33,298 nt of DNA, taken from positions 1 to 33,298 of the forward strand of contig JAFYUT010000018.1 of the NCBI GenBank assembly GCA_017549485.1, in the 5' to 3' direction. The notes under the pieces were generated by a model, which worked only from the letters and a program-made list of their open reading frames with translations, was not told where the DNA came from and ran no database searches. Of the stretch, positions 1 to 7,666 are shown in pieces (positions within the stretch are counted from its first letter, which is position 1; the number at the start of each line of letters is the position of its first letter). A program made the translations under genes and the position numbers. The stretch is from Akkermansia sp. Its GTDB lineage: Bacteria; Verrucomicrobiota; Verrucomicrobiia; Verrucomicrobiales; Akkermansiaceae.

Positions 1-30
1 ATCTGCGATAGGATCACTTAATACTGCCAT
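1..30 (-). CDS. rpsH: 30S ribosomal protein S8, N-terminal fragment
   Basis: The gene starts at 30 on the minus strand and runs off the left edge. The ten visible codons read MAVLSDPIAD, which matches the conserved S8 start (DPIAD followed by LTRIRNA in the family). S8 binds the central domain of 16S rRNA early in 30S assembly. It begins 13 nt after the rplE stop with no obvious Shine-Dalgarno motif, so it is probably co-transcribed with rplX and rplE. In the classic spc operon rpsN (S14) lies between rplE and rpsH; here it is missing. The fragment is short, but motif and position agree. Confidence 0.88.
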   Translation of the reverse strand, partial: MAVLSDPIAD

Positions 31-43
31 GGTCGTAAATTAG

Positions 44-616
44 TTAGGCGTTTTCTTCAGTCTTCTTGGTGGGCTTGCGGAAGGGAATGCCCAGCTCTGC
101 AAGCAGGTCGCGACCCTCGTCATTCGTCGTGGCGGATGTCACGAAGATGATGTCGAAGCCGATGTTGCGCTTGATCTGATCAAGCTCAATCTCCGGGAAG
201 ATGGACTGATCAGGAATACCGATGGCGTAGTTACCGCGGCCGTCAAAGGACTTGGTGGGCAGACCACGGAAGTCACGGATGTTCGGGGCGGTAATGTTGA
301 TGAAACGATCAAGGAACTCCCACATGCGGGTGGAGCGCAGCGTTACACGTGCGCCAAGTACTTCACCCTCACGGAGTTTGAAGTTAGCAACGCTCTTGCG
401 GGCGTAGGTTACGGACGGCTTTTGGCCGGTGATTTTGGCGATTTCGGCAACGGCGTCCTCAACGGCTTGCTTGCGGTCGGGGTGCTTGCCCATGCATGTG
501 GTCACCACAATCTTCTCCAGACGCGGAATCTGGTGAACATTGGTGTACTGATGCTTCGCCTGGAGGGCCGGAACGACCTTCTCCTTGTAGTATGTAAGCA
601 TTGTAGGTGTGCTCAT
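44..616 (-). CDS. rplE: 50S ribosomal protein L5
   Basis: L5 (190 aa) binds 5S rRNA and the central protuberance of the 50S subunit and contacts the P-site tRNA. The family signatures GQKPSVTYARKSV, FKLREGEVLGARVTLR, RMWEFLDR, RDFRGLPTKSFDGRGNY and IFPEIELD are all visible in the expected order. The usual length is about 180 residues; this copy has a few extra residues at both ends, including a charged C-terminal tail. It lies 74 nt downstream of rplX and 13 nt upstream of rpsH, all on the minus strand, so it is probably the middle gene of a short spc-type transcript. No Shine-Dalgarno sequence is evident. Confidence 0.97.
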   Translation of the reverse strand: MSTPTMLTYYKEKVVPALQAKHQYTNVHQIPRLEKIVVTTCMGKHPDRKQAVEDAVAEIAKITGQKPSVTYARKSVANFKLREGEVLGARVTLRSTRMWEFLDRFINITAPNIRDFRGLPTKSFDGRGNYAIGIPDQSIFPEIELDQIKRNIGFDIIFVTSATTNDEGRDLLAELGIPFRKPTKKTEENA

Positions 617-690
617 AATTTTTAGCGGGTCAGCTCTGTTGTTAATAGTTAATGTTGATGGCTTAAGCGCGGAGTTTCAGCCTTTCGGCA

Positions 691-915
691 TCAGCTCTCT
701 TTCTTCACATTAGAGATGTGGATGGGGCCGTCAATGTCGATGATGCCGCCCTCGGGGTTGTCCTCGGTGGGCTTGGTGGCCTTCTTGAGGGTGCGAACGC
801 CCTCTACGATGACCGTTTGCTTTTTGGCGTCAACGGACAGAACGACACCACGCTTGCCCTTGTTCTTGCCGGCGATAACGAGAACGCTGTCGCCTTTCTT
901 CACGTGGGTCTTCAT
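691..915 (-). CDS. rplX: 50S ribosomal protein L24
   Basis: L24 (74 aa) is an early 50S assembly initiator protein binding 23S rRNA domain I. It is recognised by its KOW segment ([20 protein letters not shown], residues about 3-22) and by the following [15 protein letters not shown] and [15 protein letters not shown] motifs. The reading frame is open upstream to 975, but those codons do not resemble L24; MKTHVKKGD at 915 is the family-like start. A good promoter (978-1006) lies upstream with a predicted leader of about 56 nt. rplX is therefore the first gene of its operon rather than following rplN as in most bacteria. The protein is shorter than the roughly 100-residue E. coli L24. Confidence 0.96.
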   Translation of the reverse strand: MKTHVKKGDSVLVIAGKNKGKRGVVLSVDAKKQTVIVEGVRTLKKATKPTEDNPEGGIIDIDGPIHISNVKKES

Positions 916-977
916 CGTGTGTGTGTTTGTTTTGTGTTGATAAATCCCTACACTACACCTGTGGTGAGGGGTCACAG

Positions 978-1006
978 AGTCTACACGTTCAGCGCCCGTC
1001 CGTCAA
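978..1006 (-). promoter_or_regulatory. Sigma70-like promoter of rplX-rplE-rpsH
   Basis: On the minus strand TTGACG (1001-1006) is followed after 17 nt by TAGACT (978-983). The predicted start near 971 gives a leader of about 56 nt before the rplX ATG. This explains how rplX can head an operon. Sequence match only. Confidence 0.7.
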
Positions 1007-1049
1007 GCACAATCTCAATTTTTTTGTGCTTTTTTTCAAATTTGCGGTC

Positions 1050-2426
1050 TTATCGGGCAGAAAATACCTTTTTGCGGGTGTGAAGGAAGCGGCAGGTGAG
1101 GATGACGGCTGCCAGAGTGAGGGCAATGATGAAGCTCATCCATGCGCCGGAGGGGCCCATAGCAGGTACAATCCAATCGGTGCGGATAAGGATACATGCC
1201 AAGGGAAAACCGATGAGCCAATAGCAGGTAAGGTTGCTCCACGTGATGATGGCAGTGTCGTGGCAGCCACGCAACAGTCCGCACATGAGTGCTTGGGTGG
1301 CGTCTGCTATCTGGTACACGGCGCAATAGATGAGCAGAACCGAGGCTGTGGCGATAATCTCCGGCGAATCGGTGTAGATGCCTACGATGTGTTCTCTGAA
1401 AATGATGGTTGCCGTCATCAGCAGCAGTACCAGCGCGTAGGTAACGGTAAGAAGTGTGCGCAACATGGCACCGAACGCCTCTTGCCGGTGCCCGCCTACA
1501 TGGTAGGCGGCGCGTATGGAGGCAGCAATACCTAAACTGAGAGGCAGCATGAAGATGATACCGCTTACGTTGATGGCAACTTGCTGTGAGCTTACGGCCG
1601 TTTCACCCAGCGGGGCAATAACGAGTGTTACCAAGCTGAAGAAACTCATTTCACAGAGTGATGCTACTCCCACAGGCACGCCCAGTTTGAGGATGTGTCT
1701 TACCAGCTTCCATTCCGGGGTACGCAGTGCCAGCATTTGAATGGCGCGGTTGCGGTGTTGTTTGCTCCCCAGCATGAGCCCGAGCATCATCAGCGCCATA
1801 CTCCAAGTGATAATGGCCGTGGCTAATCCGCAGCCGGGGCCTCCCAGTGCAGGGAAGGGGCCTACGCCGAACACTAAGGCATAGTTGAGAGGTATGTTCA
1901 GTAAAAGGCCGAAAAAGGATACAATCATGGCAGGGCGCGTTTGCCCGTAGCCTTCAAAGTTTGCCATGATGATGCGCATGAGGAGATTGGCCGGTATTCC
2001 CAATATGACAAATAAGGTGTACTGCCGAGCCTGCTCTGCCAGTTGCACGTTGTCTGTCGTAAAGCTGAATACATACGAGCCCGCGTAGATAAGCAAGGCT
2101 TCGAAAACGGTGAGGCAGATGGCCAGTACTTTGCCGTTGTTCAGGAATAAACCGGCTTTGCTGTCCGCGCCTGCGCCACGCAGGCGTGATATCATGGCAC
2201 TCAGAATCGTCAATACGGCACCAACGGAAATGATAATGGTGCCGGCTATGGAGAACCCCATGGCAACAGCAGCTAAGTCTTGCTCTCCTTTCCATCCGGC
2301 TACCAAGGTGTCTGTTACACCCATACCCATGTGCAGCAAGTTGGCTATGTAGAGCGGAAACATCAGCGCCATGAGTCGCTTGAACTCATGCTTGTCAATC
2401 CATTTGCTGTATTTCGTGTCTACCAT
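1050..2426 (-). CDS. MATE family multidrug/toxin exporter
   Basis: A 458-residue polytopic inner-membrane protein of about twelve hydrophobic segments, the usual MATE length. Family-typical stretches are the N-terminal EFKRLMALMFPLYIANLLHM, the helix GMGVTDTLVAGWKGEQDLAAVA, and a second-half repeat containing SSQQVAINVSGIIFMLPLSL. MATE proteins expel cationic drugs and metabolites in exchange for sodium ions or protons; the substrate here cannot be inferred. The start codon is only 14 nt past the T-run of the tRNA-Glu terminator (2441-2472). No separate promoter fits in that gap, so expression probably depends on read-through from the tRNA promoter. No Shine-Dalgarno motif is visible. The next gene downstream is rplX, which has its own promoter. 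Confidence 0.93.
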   Translation of the reverse strand: MVDTKYSKWIDKHEFKRLMALMFPLYIANLLHMGMGVTDTLVAGWKGEQDLAAVAMGFSIAGTIIISVGAVLTILSAMISRLRGAGADSKAGLFLNNGKVLAICLTVFEALLIYAGSYVFSFTTDNVQLAEQARQYTLFVILGIPANLLMRIIMANFEGYGQTRPAMIVSFFGLLLNIPLNYALVFGVGPFPALGGPGCGLATAIITWSMALMMLGLMLGSKQHRNRAIQMLALRTPEWKLVRHILKLGVPVGVASLCEMSFFSLVTLVIAPLGETAVSSQQVAINVSGIIFMLPLSLGIAASIRAAYHVGGHRQEAFGAMLRTLLTVTYALVLLLMTATIIFREHIVGIYTDSPEIIATASVLLIYCAVYQIADATQALMCGLLRGCHDTAIITWSNLTCYWLIGFPLACILIRTDWIVPAMGPSGAWMSFIIALTLAAVILTCRFLHTRKKVFSAR

Positions 2427-2440
2427 GCGTGTTGCTCAGT

Positions 2441-2472
2441 AAAAAAGGCTCCATCGAGAGATGGAGCCTTTT
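2441..2472 (-). terminator. Intrinsic terminator after tRNA-Glu
   Basis: A perfect 9-bp stem GGCTCCATC/GATGGAGCC (2447-2455 and 2460-2468) with a 4-nt loop. On the minus strand it is followed by six Ts (2446-2441). The flanking A and T runs make it potentially bidirectional. It lies between tRNA-Glu and the MATE start codon. Confidence 0.88.
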
Positions 2473-2474
2473 AG

Positions 2475-2548
2475 CATCTGGAACGGGATTCGAACCCGTG
2501 TTGCCCGCGTGAAAGGCGGGTGTCCTAGGCCGACTAGACGATCCAGAC
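2475..2548 (-). tRNA. tRNA-Glu: tRNA-Glu (anticodon TTC)
   Basis: A cloverleaf folds on the minus strand with acceptor GTCTGGA/TCCAGAT, an anticodon stem CCCGC/GCGGG around loop CTTTCAC (anticodon TTC), and T-arm ACGGG TTCGAAT CCCGT. The discriminator is G, as usual for glutamate tRNAs. CCA is not encoded. The first acceptor pair is G1-U72 rather than G-C. A promoter lies at 2583-2611 and a terminator immediately downstream. Confidence 0.95.
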
Positions 2549-2582
2549 ACTTAATCGCGTTGGTTACTGTCAGCGCAGGCAG

Positions 2583-2611
2583 AATTTATCATGCTTTTTT
2601 CGTTTTGGCAA
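2583..2611 (-). promoter_or_regulatory. Promoter of tRNA-Glu (and probably the MATE gene)
   Basis: Minus strand TTGCCA (2606-2611), a 17-nt spacer, then TAAATT (2583-2588). The predicted start near 2576 is about 28 nt before the mature tRNA. The region 2612-2660 just upstream is strongly A/T-rich with runs of T and could act as an UP element. Confidence 0.65.
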
Positions 2612-2663
2612 GAATAAATTTGATTTTTTTGCAATTTTTTTTATTTTTTTCAAAATAAGGCAT

Positions 2664-2698
2664 AAAAAAGACCGCCTCCGACGCGAATCGGAGGCGGT
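2664..2698 (-). terminator. Intrinsic terminator of the pilus-like gene cluster
   Basis: Ten-base-pair stem ACCGCCTCCG/CGGAGGCGGT (2671-2680 and 2689-2698) with an 8-nt loop. It is followed on the minus strand by six Ts (2669-2664) and lies 29 nt past the secretin stop codon. Confidence 0.9.
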
Positions 2699-2727
2699 TG
2701 TAAGATTACCTATGAACCTGCGAGGTA

Positions 2728-5502
2728 TCAGGGGTTAGCCAAGCCATCATCCGGGAAGAGGCTCGGAGTGGTGCTGCCGGCGGTGGGAGCATCGCTCGTG
2801 CCGAGGTCACGGAGGCGGGTGGGCTTACCGGTCGGGTCAATCTTCTCAGCCGTTACGAAAATCATCAGGTTCTTGCGAACGTGAGACTCTGCATTGCTGC
2901 GGAAGAAGCGGCCGATGAGGGGCAGGTCGCCGAATACGGGCACCTTGTCTTCTACCTTCTGCACATTGTCCTCAATCATACCACCGATGGCGATGGTGTG
3001 ACCATCATAGCTGCAGGGGTTGGAGTTGATGTAACGGCGGCTGAAGATGGGCATATCGATACGGTTTTCCGTAAGGGTGATGTGCTCAATCTGAGTCTCA
3101 GTCGTTACAGCAGAGGTGATGGGTGAACCGTAGTTCACGAAACCTTCGAAGTTGACAACGCGGATTTCGAAGTGGTTGAACTTGATGATGTCGTTGCCAT
3201 CTTCCTCGTCTACCTTAAATCGCATCACGATACCCACTTCTTCCACGGCCCATTCGGACGGGTTGGAGGGCGTAGCAATCGGAGAGCTGTTACCGCCACC
3301 CCAGTTGTTGTTGCCGTTGTTGTTGTTGCCCCAGTTGCCACCGCTGCTGGAGTCTGTGGTGGGCGGATCGTAGGCGGAGGGGTAAATGAAGCGACGAATC
3401 ACCTCAATCTTGGCGCAACCGTTGTCGCCGTTCTGGTCGCTTGCCAGCGGATCGGGATCGGGGGTGTACTCCAACTCACCCGGGCGTGCTACCAAGCTGG
3501 GGGCAGACATGATGTCAACACCCTTCTTCTGGGACAGACCGCGCATAATCATCTGGAAAGAACCGGAGTCATAAATGCCGGAGAGGGAGAGGATGCCGGG
3601 AGCAACTGTCTTAGCGGTGTTGCTGCTGGCGGAGCCTGCTGCCACGAGGGCATCCATGGAGCTGCCGCTGATAGCACCGGAACCGGAGCGCAGACCACCT
3701 GTCATCAAACCGTTATCGGTCGGGGTGTAGGCGTCGGTGATGCCACCGGAGTTCGGGGTGATGGGCCAACCGGAGTTGCCGGTATAGTTGTTAGCAAAGG
3801 CAGAGCCACCGGAGCCAACGAAGTCGTTGTAAGTGCGGAGCGGGGAGGAACCCGTGCCGTTTACACCGCCCAAGTAGGTGGAGCCGTTGTTAGCAACAGA
3901 GAAGGGGTTAACTACCCAGTCAAAGCTGAGCTCTTCCTCGTTGGTCTGAGAAACCTCTACGAAGCGGGCGCTCACTTTAATCATCTGGGGCAGCTTACGA
4001 CGGTAGTCGTTGATAACTTCTTCTACGAAGTCGAGGTTATCAGCCGTGTTCTCTACGGTAAGCATGCCGGTGCGGGCAGAGTACTGTGCGCTGGAGCCCT
4101 TCGGGAAAGAGGCACCTGCAGCGCGCAGAGCGGCTACGGCGTCAATCTTAACCACCTTGTGGCTACCGCCTTCTTCCCATGCATCTTCCTCGTCTTCGGA
4201 TTCCTCACCGCCGCTTGTTACGAAGAAGTCGCGGGCTACCTTCCAGCGGCGCTTGAACATACGCTCAATGCCTGCGCCTGTCTGGTATACGACGATACCG
4301 GTGTCTTCTACGCGGTACTGGCAGCCGGACTGGTCGCAAATCATCTGCAAGAGTTCCTGACCGGTTACACCGGATACCTTAAGGCGAGCCACCATGGGTA
4401 CTGCCGTGCTGGCAGGGGCGGCTACTACCTCTTCTTCCTCTTCCTCGGACTCCTCATCTTCAAGGTCTTCATCTTCATCAGCAGAGGAGGATGCTACGGA
4501 GGCAGGAGCAGAAACCGGGCGCTCGAAGCGGAAGTTAATCTGAACACCGCTCTTGCGGGCTTCACCACGCAGGAAGTCGAGGGCGTCTTCAATGGCGGTG
4601 TCTTCAAAGTTTACGTTGCTGATCTGCATCTTGCTCAGGTTCTGAGCATTCTGAATCTGACGCTCGGAGTGTACCACGGGTACTTCGCCGCCGGAGAGCT
4701 CGATGTCGGGCAGATCTTCGTTGTTGGAGATAATCCACGTTTCATCAACCTGTGCCAGCATTTCGGCACGAGTAGCGTTGCGGGCATCCCTGTAGTAGTT
4801 GATGCGGCGCTTATGTACGGCCTCCTGACCACGGCGGGCAGCGCTGTTATACGGATCAACCTTGAGTACCTGAGAGAAGGTCTTGAGGGCCTCATCGTAC
4901 TTGGCGAGGTCGTAGTACCCCCAACCGAGCTCAAGCAAACGCTGAACTTCCTCTACGTCCTTAACATGGGAAGGAGTAAGAGCGGGGTTGTTGCGCACGG
5001 GATCGCGCAGTTCGGAAAGCTCCTTGCGGGCACGCTTGTTGTTGGGCTCGCGCTTCAGTACATCCAAAAGAAGCTGTTCGGCTTCATCGTAGCGACCAAC
5101 CTTAGAGTATTCGATGGCTACAGCAATGGAGGCATCGCCGATAACCTTTACGAGGTACTCACGCAGGCAGTTGGTGGCAGGGCCCTGGGGCAGGGTCTTC
5201 CAAGAGGCCTTGTACTTCTCGAGAGCCAGAGAATACTTGCCTTCGCTGTAAGCGGTGCGACCCTCCTGCAGGAGAATCTTGGCCTTGTTTTCCTCAGCCT
5301 TGCGGCGTGCGGTTTCCTGAGCAATGAGGCTGTTTTGAGTGGACTGGCCTGCATAGACTGCAGTGGGGCCAACCTCGCTCGTGCCGGCAGCTGTGGATGT
5401 GCTGATGTAGCCTGCGGTTTCTGCCTGCGTAATCGGGCAGGTGAAAGCCAAGGCTGCAAGCACCGTGACGGTTTTTGAGTTGATGAGAGGTGCGTGGTTC
5501 AT
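2728..5502 (-). CDS. TPR-containing outer-membrane secretin (PilQ/GspD superfamily; Amuc_1098-like)
   Basis: This 924-residue protein should form the outer-membrane ring of a type IV pilus or type II-like machine. An N-terminal signal peptide (about 1-28, ending TQAETA) is followed by TPR-like helices (about 75-235; GRTAYSEGKYSLALEKYKAS, GYYDLAKYDEALKTFSQVL). A small secretin N-domain region follows (about 295-410; VNFEDTAIEDALDFLRGEAR), interrupted by an acidic run at about 340-358. A second N-domain lies at about 480-520. The secretin beta-domain (about 640-890) ends in VPVFGDLPLIGRFF and KNLMIFVTAEKI, classic secretin motifs. An Asn/Gly-rich insert sits at about 718-738. The TPR-secretin fusion and gene order match Amuc_1098 of Akkermansia. 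It is last in the cluster but 103 nt from its upstream neighbour, with a candidate own promoter at 5515-5543. Confidence 0.93.
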   Translation of the reverse strand: MNHAPLINSKTVTVLAALAFTCPITQAETAGYISTSTAAGTSEVGPTAVYAGQSTQNSLIAQETARRKAEENKAKILLQEGRTAYSEGKYSLALEKYKASWKTLPQGPATNCLREYLVKVIGDASIAVAIEYSKVGRYDEAEQLLLDVLKREPNNKRARKELSELRDPVRNNPALTPSHVKDVEEVQRLLELGWGYYDLAKYDEALKTFSQVLKVDPYNSAARRGQEAVHKRRINYYRDARNATRAEMLAQVDETWIISNNEDLPDIELSGGEVPVVHSERQIQNAQNLSKMQISNVNFEDTAIEDALDFLRGEARKSGVQINFRFERPVSAPASVASSSADEDEDLEDEESEEEEEEVVAAPASTAVPMVARLKVSGVTGQELLQMICDQSGCQYRVEDTGIVVYQTGAGIERMFKRRWKVARDFFVTSGGEESEDEEDAWEEGGSHKVVKIDAVAALRAAGASFPKGSSAQYSARTGMLTVENTADNLDFVEEVINDYRRKLPQMIKVSARFVEVSQTNEEELSFDWVVNPFSVANNGSTYLGGVNGTGSSPLRTYNDFVGSGGSAFANNYTGNSGWPITPNSGGITDAYTPTDNGLMTGGLRSGSGAISGSSMDALVAAGSASSNTAKTVAPGILSLSGIYDSGSFQMIMRGLSQKKGVDIMSAPSLVARPGELEYTPDPDPLASDQNGDNGCAKIEVIRRFIYPSAYDPPTTDSSSGGNWGNNNNGNNNWGGGNSSPIATPSNPSEWAVEEVGIVMRFKVDEEDGNDIIKFNHFEIRVVNFEGFVNYGSPITSAVTTETQIEHITLTENRIDMPIFSRRYINSNPCSYDGHTIAIGGMIEDNVQKVEDKVPVFGDLPLIGRFFRSNAESHVRKNLMIFVTAEKIDPTGKPTRLRDLGTSDAPTAGSTTPSLFPDDGLANP

Positions 5503-5514
5503 GGTAATGCTATA

Positions 5515-5543
5515 TTTATGACAGAAATCTGCTCTGATGTAAA
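5515..5543 (-). promoter_or_regulatory. Candidate promoter of the secretin gene
   Basis: Minus strand TTTACA (5538-5543), a 17-nt spacer, CATAAA (5515-5520). The predicted start near 5508 leaves a leader of about 6 nt before the ATG. The overlapping 11-mer ATAAATATAGC (5519-5509) recurs upstream of the first gene of the cluster at 10456-10446. Confidence 0.5.
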
Positions 5544-5605
5544 GAAAACAATTTCAAAAAATGGTTTTTCTTGATTTTTTTTGCCGATTTTTGCGTTAAA
5601 GTTGG

Positions 5606-6685
5606 TTAATTTGCAGCTTTGGGTGCCGTAACTTCGTTTTTACCGCCATCTATCATGATTTGGCAGCTGCCATCGGCATTGGTAGCAACCACACGACATT
5701 TGGTGTTTTCATCGCCGGGAATCCCGAAGGTAGCGCCGACAAGTACGTCAATCTTCTCACCCTTCTTCGGGCCGGCCGTGGCAACAAGAGTCACAGAGGT
5801 GTCCTGAATCTTCTTGCGGTTTTTCTTGCCGTGACCGATAGCAAAGCCGTTTTCTTCACCTTTCTGCGGGTTGACGGTGTCGAGCGCGGTGATGCCACCG
5901 CCCGTACCGGTTTTAATTTCAACCAGTTTGTAGCGGTCGGGCTCATTCTCGCTGACGCCGAATGTCTCACCGGGCTTAACCTCTTTGGTGAGGGCTTTGA
6001 TGGGTTGGGAGTCGTCTTTCTTGGCAAATACCTTGATGGTGACGAAATCTGCTTGGTCTACATACTCGATTTCGTTGGAGTCAAGCTGCACGTACGCAGA
6101 GCTTGTTTTCTTGTCAACGGTGGCAAGTTTGATGTAGTTTGTGCCGTGCAGGGCAGGGGCGCTTGCTTTGTCGGAGGGATTGGTGCCGGCATCGTGCTCC
6201 TCTTGGTTGGAGAAGCCGTCTTCATCACTATCCAGTGTCAGGCCGTTTGATACGCACAGGGCGTCAGCCAGCCCGTTCTGCAAGAACCACGTGTTGGCTA
6301 TGCCGGCGTGAATCTGCGGGGCTTTTTCGTCAAAGATGTCCATGATGACGTTGCGCTTATCAGCAGCGATGCTGACCTGCCAAAGCTCGGGGGCCGAGAA
6401 GAGGGGGGAGACACGAGTCTGCTTTTTGGAGGGGGCTACGTCTTGGACACTGTGGCGTGCCATGTGGTCCACCTTTTTGCCGCTCTTGTCTACACCGATT
6501 TCTACGAGAATCTTCTCGCCGGTTTTAGCTTTCTGCGTAATTTCCTCGGTGCTGCCAGCGCCCACCGTGTATTTCTTGCCCGGTTGAGCGGAAGGTACCA
6601 ATACGAACCCGGCAGCTACGGCGAGTATACCGGCTACAATACCGGAGATAAGTACGCCTTTGCCTAAATCTGTTTGTCCAGCCAT
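5606..6685 (-). CDS. Amuc_1099-like pilus-associated membrane protein with a calcium-type repeat
   Basis: A 359-residue protein with one N-terminal transmembrane segment (about 10-32; VLISGIVAGILAVAAGFVLV) and a large predicted periplasmic part. At about 150-175 the stretch LDSDEDGFSNQEEHDAGTNP matches the thrombospondin type-3-like motif DxDxDGxxxxxE...GTxPxD, which usually binds calcium. The rest is beta-rich and lysine-rich with no motif I recognise. It lies between the Amuc_1100-like gene (15 nt upstream) and the secretin gene, the position of Amuc_1099 in Akkermansia. A role linking the inner-membrane platform to the secretin, comparable to PilO/PilP, is inference from position only. Confidence 0.75.
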   Translation of the reverse strand: MAGQTDLGKGVLISGIVAGILAVAAGFVLVPSAQPGKKYTVGAGSTEEITQKAKTGEKILVEIGVDKSGKKVDHMARHSVQDVAPSKKQTRVSPLFSAPELWQVSIAADKRNVIMDIFDEKAPQIHAGIANTWFLQNGLADALCVSNGLTLDSDEDGFSNQEEHDAGTNPSDKASAPALHGTNYIKLATVDKKTSSAYVQLDSNEIEYVDQADFVTIKVFAKKDDSQPIKALTKEVKPGETFGVSENEPDRYKLVEIKTGTGGGITALDTVNPQKGEENGFAIGHGKKNRKKIQDTSVTLVATAGPKKGEKIDVLVGATFGIPGDENTKCRVVATNADGSCQIMIDGGKNEVTAPKAAN

Positions 6686-6700
6686 AATGTGTGCGTGAAA

Positions 6701-7642
6701 TTAGTTTGCGTTTTGAGAGAAATAGACGGCTTCTACAATCAGATTAATCTGCACCGTTTCGTCATCAAGACCCACCTTGCGCTTGGCAATGCTGGTCGGC
6801 TCGGCGTTTTCTGCGCCTGCTGTCTGGAACGGCTCGCTGTAGGAGTCAATCGGTTCGTATGTGTTGTTGCTGTTGGCGTTAAATCCTTTAATTTTGAAAA
6901 GATAACGTGCATTTTTGCTCTCCTCTTGGCGCAATACGATTTCGCCCTTGCCATCAAGGATAGCGTTCTGAATCTGAGTTGCCGTGCTGGTGTGGGCGCT
7001 GTTGGACGGAATGTCGCCACGCTTGGCGGTGAAGGTCAACTCAATGTGCAGAGATGTGTATTTGCCGTCCTCTTCGCTCGGTACGGGCTCGCAGTACATG
7101 CGGTCAAGAGACACGGCACCGGCATCTGCCACGTAACCGGCCAACGTTCTGGCGGCGTTGAGCTGGTAGAGCAAGAACGGTGTTGTCTCGGCCGTGGCGG
7201 CGTCGTTACGCTCGTTGTAGTTGCGGTCAAGACCGAAGGTGAAAGCATCGGCTGAGGGTGTCTCGCAACCGGTGGCGGTGGCTTTCTTGTTCAGCCATGA
7301 GCGGGCGGCGGCAAGGTGCTCGGGGTGGAAGAGCAGCTCTTTGCTGATGGCATCTGCGGTGATGGCCTTGCAGGTGTCCGTGTAGGGCTTGAGGTCGTTC
7401 TTCAAGGCATTTACGCGGCTTTCCAAGCTCTTGGTGGCTTTGTTAAGAGCTGCCTTGGTTTCTGCCTTGGGTGCCAGGGCGGAGCCCGTGATGGTGCGCA
7501 GAGCGGATTCTTTTGCAGCGGCTTCTTTGTTGATAGCCTCTGCCTCGGAGCTCTTCATGAAGCCCATAGCAACCAACCCGGCAAATGCCAGTGCAAATAC
7601 GCCTGTGAGAGCAGCGGCACGCTTGTTTTCTAAGATGTTCAT
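6701..7642 (-). CDS. Amuc_1100-like pilus-associated protein
   Basis: A 313-residue protein with an N-terminal membrane anchor (about 9-28; ALTGVFALAFAGLVAMGFM), a coiled-coil-prone region (about 30-90) and a mixed alpha/beta periplasmic part. It ends TVQINLIVEAVYFSQNAN, resembling the C-terminal strand of A. muciniphila Amuc_1100 as I remember it (a V.VSLNLVHF-type ending). Length, topology and position between a PilM-like ATPase and the Amuc_1099-like gene all agree. In A. muciniphila the family is associated with the outer membrane and pilus cluster and is known for host TLR2 signalling. Overall similarity looks low, so host activity cannot be assumed. A PilO-like structural role is an alternative description of the same fold and position. 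Confidence 0.8.
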   Translation of the reverse strand: MNILENKRAAALTGVFALAFAGLVAMGFMKSSEAEAINKEAAAKESALRTITGSALAPKAETKAALNKATKSLESRVNALKNDLKPYTDTCKAITADAISKELLFHPEHLAAARSWLNKKATATGCETPSADAFTFGLDRNYNERNDAATAETTPFLLYQLNAARTLAGYVADAGAVSLDRMYCEPVPSEEDGKYTSLHIELTFTAKRGDIPSNSAHTSTATQIQNAILDGKGEIVLRQEESKNARYLFKIKGFNANSNNTYEPIDSYSEPFQTAGAENAEPTSIAKRKVGLDDETVQINLIVEAVYFSQNAN

Positions 7643-7666
7643 GTCAGATGGATGAGTAGATGTTTA

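Noticed and set aside
718..1535. Plus-strand frames opposite rplX and the MATE gene
   Set aside because: They are complements of recognised genes and show no domain pattern.
3172..5478. Long open frame (768 codons) on the plus strand opposite the secretin gene
   Set aside because: It is antisense to a well-supported secretin gene, has no family-like motif, and has the Gly/Val/Ala-rich composition expected from reading the complement of a high-GC third-position gene.
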